Shown here: piece after piece, positions 14,064 through 22,227 of the stretch
Layout: each line of letters starts with the position of its first letter
How positions within the stretch are numbered: the first letter of the stretch is position 1
Assembly (NCBI GenBank): GCA_900539505.1
Contig: UQCL01000019.1
Location: 1-31,162 of the forward strand
DNA from: an uncultured Campylobacter sp.
Lineage (GTDB): Bacteria > Campylobacterota > Campylobacteria > Campylobacterales > Campylobacteraceae
DNA length: 31,162 nt
Direction: 5' to 3'
The notes under the pieces: model-generated
Told to the model about the DNA's origin: nothing
Database searches by the model: none
Seen by the model: only the letters and a program-made list of their open reading frames with translations
Position numbers and translations under genes: made by a program

Positions 14064-15422
14064 TTATCCTTTCACGATTTTTTCTAAACTCAAGCCGCCG
14101 TCCAGCACCGTTTGTTCGTCGTAGGCGCGCCCGATGAGCTGCGCGCTGATATTAAGAGCCTCTTTGTTTTTCGCTACCGGCACGGAGATCGCGGGAAGCC
14201 CCGCTAAATTTACGCCGATCGTGTAGATGTCGCTAAGATACGCACGTAGCGGATCGCTAAGCTCGCCGAATTTATACGCCACGCCCGGCGCGATCGGCAT
14301 AAAGATCAAATCGGCGTCTTTTAAAATTTCCTCATATTCGCTTTTGATGAATGCCCTTGCTTTCTGCGCTTTGATGTAATACGCGTCGTAGTAGCCGCTG
14401 CTTAGCACGAAGGTGCCTAGAAGCATGCGGCGCTTGACCTCGTCGCCGAAGCCTTCGCCGCGAGTGTTGGCGTAGAGCTCTTTTAGATTTAGAGCCTTTG
14501 CGCGGTTCCCGTAGCGCACGCCGTCGTAGCGGCTTAAATTTGCGCTAGCCTCGGCGGTGGCGATGATGTAGTAGGTCGCGATGTCGTATTTGGAGCTGCA
14601 AAGATCGCGGTAAACGATCTCATGTCCGAAGGATTTTAGCTTTTCTATAGTTAAATTCAGAGCCTCTTTGACCTGCTGCGAGGCCTCGTCCACGTAGTTT
14701 TTTATAACCGCGATCTTAAGCTTGCGACCTTCGTTTAGCTTATCCGCGGTGCTTTCGTAAGCGCCCGCGTAGCTCGTGCTGTCCATCTCGTCGCGGCCTG
14801 CGATGATGTCGTATAAGATCGCTGCATCCTCGACGCTACGCGTGATCGGTCCTATCTGATCGAGGCTGCTCGAATACGCCGCGAGCCCGTAGCGGCTGAC
14901 CCTGCCGTAGCTCGGCTTAAAGCCTACGCAGCCGCAAAATGCCGCCGGCTGGCGGATCGAGCCGCCCGTATCGCTTCCGAGTGCGGCTACGGCGATATTT
15001 GCCGCTACGGCAGCCGCGCTTCCGCCGCTACTGCCGCCGGGTACGCGCGAGTGATCGGTCGGATTGAGAGTTTTGCCGTAGAATGAGCTTTCGGTCGTGC
15101 TTCCCATCGCAAACTCATCCATATTCGTTCGTCCAAACGGCGCCAAACCGCGCTTCCGTAGCTTTTTGATCACCGTCGCATCGTATGGCGCGACGTAACC
15201 TTGCAAAATTTTACTCGCAGAGGTGACGCTCCAGTCTTTTACCTGAATGTTATCTTTGATCGCGATCGGCACGCCCTCGCCGCTGATGTTTAGAGCCTCG
15301 CCCGTGAGCTGCTCGACGTAGGCGCCGAGCTCTTTGGTTTTTAAAATTTTATCCTTTAGCTCCGCTCTAAGCGCCGAAATTTCATCCCCGCTCAGGCTTA
15401 GAGCCTCTTTTAAACTTATCAT
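14064..15422 (-). CDS. gatA: Glu-tRNA(Gln)/Asp-tRNA(Asn) amidotransferase subunit A
   Basis: GatA releases ammonia from glutamine for conversion of mischarged Glu-tRNA(Gln) (and Asp-tRNA(Asn)) in the GatCAB complex. The amidase-signature triad is visible: K56 (IAIKDNI), cis-Ser S131 in GGSSGGS and nucleophile S155 in DTGGSIRQPA. The 452 residues are the usual length. The ATG at 15422 overlaps the stop of the small membrane gene (ATGA). gatB and gatC are not in the window, as is common in Campylobacter where the subunits are scattered. Confidence 0.97.
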   Translation of the reverse strand: MISLKEALSLSGDEISALRAELKDKILKTKELGAYVEQLTGEALNISGEGVPIAIKDNIQVKDWSVTSASKILQGYVAPYDATVIKKLRKRGLAPFGRTNMDEFAMGSTTESSFYGKTLNPTDHSRVPGGSSGGSAAAVAANIAVAALGSDTGGSIRQPAAFCGCVGFKPSYGRVSRYGLAAYSSSLDQIGPITRSVEDAAILYDIIAGRDEMDSTSYAGAYESTADKLNEGRKLKIAVIKNYVDEASQQVKEALNLTIEKLKSFGHEIVYRDLCSSKYDIATYYIIATAEASANLSRYDGVRYGNRAKALNLKELYANTRGEGFGDEVKRRMLLGTFVLSSGYYDAYYIKAQKARAFIKSEYEEILKDADLIFMPIAPGVAYKFGELSDPLRAYLSDIYTIGVNLAGLPAISVPVAKNKEALNISAQLIGRAYDEQTVLDGGLSLEKIVKG

Positions 15423-15529
15423 CTGCCATCCTTAAATTTATTCACGAAATATATCCCTACGCCCGTTGCTACGCAGATTAGCGCGATCGTAAAAAATACG
15501 AAGCCGAGACTTATAGGGCTAGCGAGCAT
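15419..15529 (-). CDS. 36-residue single-helix membrane protein between ileS and gatA
   Basis: ATG at 15529 lies within the last codons of ileS, and the TGA overlaps the gatA start (ATGA). The product is essentially one membrane helix (LGFVFFTIALICVATGVGIY) with a short Lys/Asp/Arg tail. Such coupling at both ends argues that it is translated. C. jejuni, as I recall, also carries a very small open frame (Cj1060c) between ileS and gatA, so this is probably a conserved small protein of unknown role. Too short to assign a family. Confidence 0.65.
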   Translation of the reverse strand: MLASPISLGFVFFTIALICVATGVGIYFVNKFKDGR

Positions 15530-18278
15530 GCATGACCTTCGCGCAGCGCGGGCAGAGCTCATCAGGCTCTTTTGCGTTAAATTTCCAGCATCTCGGGCAT
15601 TTATGTTTAGAGGATTTTACGAGGCGGAAAATTTCGTCGTTTATCTTAAACTCCGCCAGAGCAGGCCCGCTTTGCAGAGTGTCCACGTCGCTTACCATGA
15701 ACCAATCCGCCACGCCTAGGATGTCGTTTGATAAAATTTCGTTCGAGCTCGTCTGCAAAACCAGCTCAAGCGTCGATTTGATGATCTTGTCCTTTTTCAG
15801 CGCGTCGATAAGCTCGAAAAATTTCTCCCTCGATTTGATTAAAATTTCGTCGAATTCTAGAAAATCGTCAAATTCTACCTGCTTGTAGATCAGATCGAAA
15901 ACGTCTTCCTTGCCCTCTTTGATGATACGCGGCGCAAACTGCATCACTTCGTCAATCGTGTAGGTTAGCGTAGGCGCGATTAGAGGCAGTAGCGCTCGCG
16001 TAATCAGAGCGATCGCGCTTTGCGCGCTTCTGCGGCGCGGCTCGTCGGGTGCGTCGCAGTAGAGCCTATCTTTGCAGATATCAAGATAAATTCCGCTCAA
16101 ATCGGCGCTTAAGAAATTTAGCAAGGCGTTGAAGCCCTTTGAAAAATCGTAGTTTCTAAACGCCGCTTCTGCGCCCGCAAAGGCGTTTGCCGCGCGCGTT
16201 AGGATCCAGCGGTCAAGCCGCGTAAAATTACTCGTCTCGATCTCATTTAAATCGCTCGTACTTGCGAGCAGAAATCTTATAGTATTGCGGATCTTGCGGT
16301 ACTGCTCGCTTACCTGCTTAAGGATATTGTCGCTGATCTTTAGATCGGTCGAATAATCACTCATCGCGACCCAAAGGCGTAAAATTTCCACGCCGTGGCT
16401 CTTTGCGACCTCTTGCGGATAGACGACGTTTCCGACGGACTTGCTCATCTTCTGGCCCTTCTCATCGACGGTAAATCCATGCGTGAGGATGCTTTTGTAT
16501 GGCGCGCATTCGTTAATCGCGCAGCTTAGAAGCAGAGAGCTTTGAAACCAGCCGCGGTGTTGGTCGCTGCCCTCAAGATACATATCCGCGGGGAATTTGC
16601 CTGCATCGTAGGCGCCGCTTTGCAGCACCGCTTTCCACGTCGAGCCGCTATCGAACCAAACGTCTAAGATATCCATCACCTTTTCTAAATTTTCAGGCTT
16701 ATAGCCGCTATCCTGTGGTAAAAGCTCCGAAATTTCCATCTGCCACCAAGCATCCGCGCCTTTGGCTTTAAAAATCTCGTAGATATTATTTAAAATTTTT
16801 TCGTCGAAAATCGGCTCTTTGGTGCTTTTATCGCGGAAAAACGCGATCGGCACGCCCCAATCTCTCTGGCGCGAGATACACCAATCGGGGCGGTTCTCTA
16901 TCATCGAACTTAGGCGGTTGATGCCGCTTTGCGGATAAAATTTAACTTTGTCGATCTCTTCTAATGCTACTTGGCGCAGCGTCTTGCCGCTGAGCTTGGG
17001 CTCATCCATCGCGATAAACCACTGCTTCGTCGCGCGGTAAATCACCGGCTTGTGCGTGCGCCAGCAGTGCGGATAGGAGTGGACGAATTTGCCGGATTTG
17101 ATAAGCGCGGGGCCTAGAAGCTCTAAAATTTTCTCGTTTGCTTTGAAAATATGCATCCCCACGAACTCATCTACGACGTCTGCGCGGAAAAGCTTTTTGG
17201 TTTTAAGGGTTTGATCAAAGCATCCGCCCTCATCTACCGGCATCAGCACTTCGATGCCGTATTTAAGCCCTACGAAATAATCGTCCTCGCCGTGTCCCGG
17301 AGCCGTATGCACGAGCCCGGTGCCGCCGTCCATCAGGACGTGCTCACCGAGGATAAATTTTGAATCTCTATCGTTTAGCGGATTTATCGCGTTTAAGCCC
17401 TCAAGCTCGGTAGCCTTAAATTCTTTTACGATCTCGCCCTTGGTGATGCCCAGGCTTACGAGGCTTTCGACCAGAGGTTTTGCCAGGATCAAATTTTCGC
17501 TCGTCAGCGCGTAAATTTCATTCGGGTTCAAAGATATCGCGCCGTTTGCGGGCAGCGTCCAAGGCGTAGTCGTCCAGATGACCGCTTTAGCGCCCTTTGC
17601 ACCGATTTTGGCATTCGCTTCACCGCTTAGATCGAACGCCACGAAGATTGAGTAGTCCTCTTTGTCTTTGTATTCGACCTCGGCTTCCGCAAGCGCGCTT
17701 TTTGCCGCCCAGCTCCAAAACACGGGCTTACTTCGCTCGATTAAAATTCCTTTTTTCGCGATCTGGCAGAGCGCTTTGTAAATTTCAGCTTCAAACTCAA
17801 ATTTTAGCGTCAAATATGGATCGTCCCAGTCGCCCAAAATCCCCATATCTTTAAATTCATTGCGCTGCACGTCGATAAACTCTTTGGCATGTTGTCTGCA
17901 AAGCTCGCGGATCTGCACTTTTGAAAGCGATTTTTTCCGCTCGCCCAGCTTGATCTCTACTTGCTGCTCGATCGGCAGACCGTGGCAGTCCCAGCCCGGC
18001 ACGTAGCGGATATCCTCGCCGAAGAAATAATGGGTTTTGGTGATGATGTCTTTTAAAATTTTATTCAGCGCGTGGCCGATGTGGAGGTGTCCGTTGGCAT
18101 ACGGCGGACCGTCGTGGATATTAAAGCTGACGCTTGCGCCCTTGCGTTTAGCCTTCATCTTTTCGTAAATTTTACGCTGCTCGTACCATGCCTTAAACCG
18201 CGCAGGTTCGTTTTGCGGCAGCGCGCCTCGCATCGCAAAGTCCGTCGTAGGAAGAAAGAGAGTATCTTTGTAGTCCAT
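15519..18278 (-). CDS. ileS: Isoleucyl-tRNA synthetase
   Basis: IleRS charges tRNA(Ile) and edits valine. The start is set at the ATG at 18278, where AAAGGT precedes it and MDYKDTLFLPTTDFAMRG matches the family start; the TTG extension to 18323 is unlikely. The 919-residue protein has the HIGH motif (GHLHIGHALNK), the CP1 editing domain (WTTTPWTLPANGAI and GTGLVHTAPGHGEDDY), KMSKS (GQKMSKSVGN) and a C-terminal zinc knuckle (CPRCWKF...CPRC). It is the first gene of the eight-gene minus-strand operon and diverges from cinA. A small hairpin with a T run lies about 55 bases upstream. Confidence 0.97.
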   Translation of the reverse strand: MDYKDTLFLPTTDFAMRGALPQNEPARFKAWYEQRKIYEKMKAKRKGASVSFNIHDGPPYANGHLHIGHALNKILKDIITKTHYFFGEDIRYVPGWDCHGLPIEQQVEIKLGERKKSLSKVQIRELCRQHAKEFIDVQRNEFKDMGILGDWDDPYLTLKFEFEAEIYKALCQIAKKGILIERSKPVFWSWAAKSALAEAEVEYKDKEDYSIFVAFDLSGEANAKIGAKGAKAVIWTTTPWTLPANGAISLNPNEIYALTSENLILAKPLVESLVSLGITKGEIVKEFKATELEGLNAINPLNDRDSKFILGEHVLMDGGTGLVHTAPGHGEDDYFVGLKYGIEVLMPVDEGGCFDQTLKTKKLFRADVVDEFVGMHIFKANEKILELLGPALIKSGKFVHSYPHCWRTHKPVIYRATKQWFIAMDEPKLSGKTLRQVALEEIDKVKFYPQSGINRLSSMIENRPDWCISRQRDWGVPIAFFRDKSTKEPIFDEKILNNIYEIFKAKGADAWWQMEISELLPQDSGYKPENLEKVMDILDVWFDSGSTWKAVLQSGAYDAGKFPADMYLEGSDQHRGWFQSSLLLSCAINECAPYKSILTHGFTVDEKGQKMSKSVGNVVYPQEVAKSHGVEILRLWVAMSDYSTDLKISDNILKQVSEQYRKIRNTIRFLLASTSDLNEIETSNFTRLDRWILTRAANAFAGAEAAFRNYDFSKGFNALLNFLSADLSGIYLDICKDRLYCDAPDEPRRRSAQSAIALITRALLPLIAPTLTYTIDEVMQFAPRIIKEGKEDVFDLIYKQVEFDDFLEFDEILIKSREKFFELIDALKKDKIIKSTLELVLQTSSNEILSNDILGVADWFMVSDVDTLQSGPALAEFKINDEIFRLVKSSKHKCPRCWKFNAKEPDELCPRCAKVMHAR

Positions 18279-18332
18279 ATTTGTACCTTTTCGTGTCTTA
18301 AAAAATTTGTGAAGTTTATCCAAAACGCCATT

Positions 18333-18350
18333 AAAAAGCTCTGAAAGAGC
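18333..18350 (-). terminator. Terminator-like hairpin upstream of ileS
   Basis: On the minus strand GCTCT-TTC-AGAGC (18350-18338) is followed by TTTTT (18337-18333), in the 5' region of ileS. If the ileS promoter lies to its right, this would be in the leader and could attenuate; if the promoter lies to its left, it is meaningless. The stem is only five pairs. Confidence 0.3.
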
Positions 18351-18362
18351 AGTCTGCGTTTA

Positions 18363-18371
18363 TGCTATAAT
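18363..18371 (+). promoter_or_regulatory. Extended -10 promoter of cinA
   Basis: TGCTATAAT, an extended -10 element, 26 bases before the cinA start codon at 18397. The predicted transcript has a leader of about 20 bases holding the GAGGG ribosome site. Confidence 0.7.
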
Positions 18372-18396
18372 GTGCGAAAATTTAATGAGGGTCTTT

Positions 18397-19527
18397 ATGA
18401 AAAATATTATCCTTGTAATCGGCGAGGAGATCCGCTACGACGCGGCTTTGATGAGCTATATTTCTCGCAGCTACGAGCGGGTTTTCGGGCGGATCGACGA
18501 TCTGAAATTCTTAAGCGAAAACGATAAGGCTTTGCCCTTCGCGCTTGAAAAGATGATCGATTCGTACGATTTTATCACGATCTTTGCGGCAAACTCCGCC
18601 TACGCGGTTGTCGGTAAAATTTTATCGACGCTCTCTTTCGATTCGCTCGAACTGAAAAATGGAGAAACCCTAGCGCCCTCGATGGCGCGCACGGTGGCGA
18701 AAAACAGCTTCCTGATAAACGTCAGAGGCTGCTCGGTAAACGTGATCAAGGCGCTTTGCTTGCAGAGCCTGCCGCCGATCCTCCAAGACGCGCCGAACGC
18801 GGGCGAGAGTTTTTATCTATTCGATTGCGAATACGAAAGCGTAAAGCAGCGCCTAGAAAGTCTTGCTATCAGTTATAAAATTTCGCTTACGATCAGCAGG
18901 CCCAGCTCCTTTTTGCTGCTCGTGCGCGCCAGTGCGATGAAATTCGGAGCGCTGGACGCGTTTTTACAAAGCGTTGGCAAGTATTATGAGAGCTGCTATA
19001 TCGAAGGCGGCGATTTTATGGGCTTTGTGGTGGATAGACTGCGCGAAATAGGCGCTAAGATCACCTTCGCAGAAAGCTGCACCGCAGGGCTCATCGCCGC
19101 AAAATTCGGCGCGGTCGCGGGCGTGAGCGACGTTTTTGACGGCTCGCTCGTAAGCTACGCCAACGAGATAAAAAATCTCTGGCTCAACGTAGGCGAAGAT
19201 ACGCTCGCTCGCTACGGCGCGGTAAGCGCGCAGACCGTGGGCGAGATGCTGGAGGGCGCGCTGCAAAGCAGCGGGGCAAGCTTCGCTCTTGCGGTAAGCG
19301 GTATCGCGGGCCCCGGCGGCGGAAGCGCGCAAAAGCCCGTAGGGACGGTCTTTATCGGCGCGAAAGAGCAGGGCGGCAAACAGATCGTCGGGGAATTTCA
19401 TCTAAAAGGCGATCGAAATTACATCCGCGAGCAAAGCGCCGATATCGCTATCTGCTTGCTTTTGAAGCTTAGAAGCGATCTGTTTTTCGGGCGGCTTCCA
19501 AGCGCGCCTGCGAGGGATGAAATTTAA
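18397..19527 (+). CDS. cinA: CinA-family protein (MoCF-like + PncC domains)
   Basis: The start is the ATG at 18397 with GAGGG six bases upstream; the in-frame ATGs further up lack a site. The 376-residue product has an N-terminal region of about 200 residues at the place of the CinA/MoCF domain, rather divergent (MKNIILVIGEEIRYDAALMS). The C-terminal 160 residues are a clear PncC domain: AESCTAG near 225, SGIAGPGGG near 300 and KPVGTV after it. PncC deamidates NMN to nicotinate mononucleotide in pyridine-nucleotide salvage; full CinA can also hydrolyse ADP-ribose. The older competence label rests on linkage to recA in other bacteria. It diverges from ileS and is followed 11 bases on by the lipoprotein gene, probably co-transcribed. 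Confidence 0.88.
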   Translation: MKNIILVIGEEIRYDAALMSYISRSYERVFGRIDDLKFLSENDKALPFALEKMIDSYDFITIFAANSAYAVVGKILSTLSFDSLELKNGETLAPSMARTVAKNSFLINVRGCSVNVIKALCLQSLPPILQDAPNAGESFYLFDCEYESVKQRLESLAISYKISLTISRPSSFLLLVRASAMKFGALDAFLQSVGKYYESCYIEGGDFMGFVVDRLREIGAKITFAESCTAGLIAAKFGAVAGVSDVFDGSLVSYANEIKNLWLNVGEDTLARYGAVSAQTVGEMLEGALQSSGASFALAVSGIAGPGGGSAQKPVGTVFIGAKEQGGKQIVGEFHLKGDRNYIREQSADIAICLLLKLRSDLFFGRLPSAPARDEI

Positions 19528-19538
19528 AGGAGCGGATT

Positions 19539-20327
19539 TTGAAAAGACGAATTTTGAAAGGGTGCGGACGCGATTTAGCGCAGAATTTTATCCGAGCAAA
19601 CGGCGAGCTGGGCTTTGAACGATGGCAAAATTTCGATTCGGCGGACGGCGGGCAGAATTTTACTCGGGCTAGCGACGGGCGAAATTTTATCTCAGCGCAG
19701 GGCGGACTAAATTTTATCTCAGAGGGTCGCGCTAGAAATTTTAGCTTTATAAACGCGGCGCGAAATTTTACTTTAGCGCTAGCCGCAGCGTGTATTTTAA
19801 GCGGCTGCGACGGCGGATCGGACGGGCAAAATCGCGAGCAAAGCGCACGTTCGAAACAGAATTTTAGCGCGGGTAATCAAGGGCAAAATTTTAATAAAAG
19901 CGCGGATAACTCGGGTCAAAGCTCCGCGCAAAATTCCATGCCGCAGGGTTTTGAGAGCAAGCAAAAATCCGATCTGAACTCCACGATAGACGAGCTTGCA
20001 AACGATGCTAAAGTTTTGGGCGAGGCTTTGCAAAATTTGCAGAAAAAGGCGCCCGAAGCGCTGAACGATTTCGCCGCTCGTAATGCCGATAGGACCAAGG
20101 ATCTGATAAAGCAGGGCGAGGCGGCAGCGCATGATCTGGGCAAAAACCTCGATAAAATGGGCGAAAGCCTGCAAGGTATCATCAAGGATGCAAACGAAAG
20201 TATCGGTAAGGTCTTGGAGGGCTTTGGCGTCGCGCCGCAGCAGGGGCCGCGCGGCGGGCGCTCGCAGGAGCGCGATGATCGCTTGGAGTCTGATGACGGG
20301 AGCAGCGGGCAAAGTTTTAGAATTTAG
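19539..20327 (+). CDS. Putative lipoprotein with nonapeptide-repeat N-terminus
   Basis: TTG at 19539 follows AAGGAG by six bases. The 262-residue product starts basic (MKRRILKGCGRD) like a signal peptide, but the hydrophobic stretch and lipobox come only at residues 76-90 (NFTLALAAACILSGC, with C90 as the expected lipidated cysteine). Between them six nonapeptides of the type xNFxxAxGG occupy residues 30-83, encoded by 27-bp repeats at 19626-19787; the last repeat runs into the hydrophobic core. QNF motifs recur after the cysteine (QNFSAGNQG, QNFNKSADN). The C-terminal half (about 147-235) is an Ala/Lys/Asp helical region (LGEALQNLQKKAPEALNDFA). No family recognised. Whether such a long leader is still exported is unclear. 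It lies 11 bases after cinA. Confidence 0.7.
   Translation: MKRRILKGCGRDLAQNFIRANGELGFERWQNFDSADGGQNFTRASDGRNFISAQGGLNFISEGRARNFSFINAARNFTLALAAACILSGCDGGSDGQNREQSARSKQNFSAGNQGQNFNKSADNSGQSSAQNSMPQGFESKQKSDLNSTIDELANDAKVLGEALQNLQKKAPEALNDFAARNADRTKDLIKQGEAAAHDLGKNLDKMGESLQGIIKDANESIGKVLEGFGVAPQQGPRGGRSQERDDRLESDDGSSGQSFRI
19626..19787 (+). repeat. 27-bp tandem repeats inside the lipoprotein gene
   Basis: Six units of exactly 27 bases, each containing an AATTTT core that encodes Asn-Phe (residues 30-83 of the product). Examples of unit starts are CAGAATTTTACTCGGGC and CGAAATTTTATCTCAGCGC. The reading frame is preserved because 27 is nine codons. Confidence 0.88.
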
Positions 20328-20356
20328 GTAGCGCTAAATTTTACTCAAATTTTTTG
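20267..20356 (+). repeat. Duplicated 3' end of the lipoprotein gene, copy A
   Basis: From GAGCGCGATGATCGCTTGG through the stop codon and about 29 bases beyond. It resembles copy B at 20438-20530, 171 bases downstream, including CAAAGTTTTAGAATTTA against CAAAGCTTTAGAATTTA. Confidence 0.65.
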
Positions 20357-21297
20357 TTGCGACCGCCACCCGCAGGGAAGCGGCAAGTCTCCGAAAGAGC
20401 GTAACGAGCCTGCACGAAAGCGTGACGGACACTCATAAGAGCGCGACAGACGCTTGGATCAGGGAGGCGACACCGGCGGACAAAGCTTTAGAATTTAAGC
20501 GCGGCTAAATTTCGCTTAAATTTGTTTGTTATGGCGAATGCTCGCAGAGAAACAATGCTAAATTTTATTAAATTTACTCGGCGCGACGGTTTTGTTAAAA
20601 TTTTACTCGGCACGGCGGTTTAAAATTTTGCGTGCGAGCCGCGAGCCTTGTTAAATTTCGTCATCTTTCGGCGCGGGCTTTTTTAAAATTTCATTCTCTC
20701 GGCGTAAGATTTTTTAAATTTCATCATTTTGCGGCGTGTGCGTTGCGGTGCGCGGAAATTTTTTACGTTGCGCGATTTCGGTTTGTAAAAAACCCGCGCA
20801 AGGCCGGTTCGTGCCCCGCACTCGGGCGCTAAAATTTTGCGCACCCCGATCGGAACACGCCCGATCAAAACCGCTTTTCCTTACCCGCTAAATTTATAGC
20901 GTCCGCGCAAAACAGCGGCGAGCCTGGCAGAGCGAGCGTCCGTGCCGTTCTGTTAAATTTAAAAATTTACGCACACCTTTAAATTTACGCGGCCGCTCTG
21001 TCCTCCGCGCCCGCTTCGCTAAATTTTAAATTTACGCGACTATTTCATAGTCCGTGCTGCTTCTTAAAATTTCAAATTTACGCGCCGTATCCGCCGCCTG
21101 CCGCGAGCAAAATTTTAAAATTCCGCACGCCGCTGCGGGTAAAATTTTAAAATTCCGTCCGCGCTTCGTATGATCTAAAATAAAATTCCAAGCAAATTTC
21201 CGCGCCTAAATTTGAGCCCCGCTCTTAAATTTTAAAATTTTATCAGAGATTTTTTTATACAATTACGACTGAAATTCGGCCCAAAAAAGGAGAGGGA
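20328..21297. other. Non-coding, repeat-rich gap before pyrB
   Basis: About 970 bases without a supported gene. The first 200 hold a decayed copy of the lipoprotein gene's 3' end. From about 20560 there are AAATTTTA words alternating with GC-rich pieces (GGCGCGACGGTT, GGCACGGCGGTT) at irregular spacing. The open frames here are short, low-complexity and without ribosome sites. Close to pyrB, ATTTTTTTATACAATT (around 21249-21264) could be the -10 region, and AAAGGAGAGG precedes the pyrB start. Confidence 0.6.
20438..20530 (+). repeat. Duplicated 3' end of the lipoprotein gene, copy B
   Basis: Decayed copy of 20267-20356, outside any gene. GAGCGCGACAGACGCTTGG and CAAAGCTTTAGAATTTAAG match the gene's last codons at most positions. 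Confidence 0.65.
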
Positions 21298-22227
21298 ATG
21301 TATAAGCTAAAGCATCTTCTTAGCGCGCAGGATCTGAGCCGCGAGGACATCTACGACTTCATTGATCTGGCGCGCGAGTTTAAAGCGCTCAACCGCAGCG
21401 ATATCAAAAAATCCGACTCGCTTCGCGGCAAGACGGTCATCAACGCGTTTTTTGAAAACTCCACCCGCACCCGCACGAGCTTTGAGATCGCAGCCAAGCG
21501 CCTGGGCGCGGACAGCGTAAATTTCACCGCTGCGGATAGCAGCACAAAAAAGGGCGAGACGCTGATCGACACCATCAGAAATATGCAGGCGATGCGCACC
21601 GATATCTTCGTGCTGCGCCACAGCTGCTCGGGCGCGGCGAAATTCGTCGCAGCCAACTGCGACGCATCGATCGTAAATGCGGGCGACGGGCTGAACGAAC
21701 ACCCGAGCCAGGCGCTTTTGGATCTTTTTACGATCAGTGAGCACAAAGGCAGGATCGAGAATTTAAACGTCGCGATCATCGGCGATATATTTCGCTCGCG
21801 CGTGGCTAGAAGCGACATCTGGGCGATGAAAAAACTAGGCATAAACGTGCGGCTCTTCGGCCCTCCGATGATGCTGCGCGACTGCGACGCGTTCGGTTGC
21901 CCGATATGCAAAAGCGTAGAGGAGGCGATCGAGGGCGCCGACGTCATCATCATGCTTAGAATTCAGCTCGAGCGGCAAGATGGCGAGCCGAGCTTTCCGA
22001 GCGTGCGCGAATACTCGAAATTTTTCGGACTTACAGCTAAGAGGATGCAAGCTGCAAAAGAGGGCGTCATGATAATGCACCCCGGCCCGATCAACCGCGG
22101 CGTGGAGATCAACTCCGACGTAGCCGACGATCCGCGCTATAGCTGCGTTTTAGATCAGGTAGAAAATGGCGAGGCGATGCGAATGGCGATACTTCATACG
22201 ATAAATTTAAATAGGAGCGCACGATGA
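21298..22227 (+). CDS. pyrB: Aspartate carbamoyltransferase, catalytic subunit
   Basis: PyrB joins carbamoyl phosphate and aspartate in the second step of pyrimidine synthesis. The 309-residue protein has the carbamoyl-phosphate motif STRTRT at 55-60 (FFENSTRTRTSFE), the HPSQALLDL segment, the second-domain GDIFRSRVARSD and the C-terminal HPGPINRGVE. Length is normal for the catalytic chain. AAAGGAGAGG lies just before the ATG. It overlaps pyrC by four bases, an arrangement also found where an inactive or active dihydroorotase binds ATCase. No pyrI regulatory gene is present. Confidence 0.97.
   Translation: MYKLKHLLSAQDLSREDIYDFIDLAREFKALNRSDIKKSDSLRGKTVINAFFENSTRTRTSFEIAAKRLGADSVNFTAADSSTKKGETLIDTIRNMQAMRTDIFVLRHSCSGAAKFVAANCDASIVNAGDGLNEHPSQALLDLFTISEHKGRIENLNVAIIGDIFRSRVARSDIWAMKKLGINVRLFGPPMMLRDCDAFGCPICKSVEEAIEGADVIIMLRIQLERQDGEPSFPSVREYSKFFGLTAKRMQAAKEGVMIMHPGPINRGVEINSDVADDPRYSCVLDQVENGEAMRMAILHTINLNRSAR

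Noticed and set aside
13031..14137. Open frame of 368 codons on the plus strand opposite guaB and the end of gatA
   Set aside because: It lies wholly opposite genes with full catalytic motifs, its product is Ser/Ile/Pro-rich without a domain, and no ribosome site or promoter is seen. It is a codon-bias shadow.
18279..18360. T-box or other riboswitch before ileS
   Set aside because: No T-box consensus is seen in this short leader and T-boxes are not known in Campylobacterota; only a small hairpin remains, listed with low confidence.
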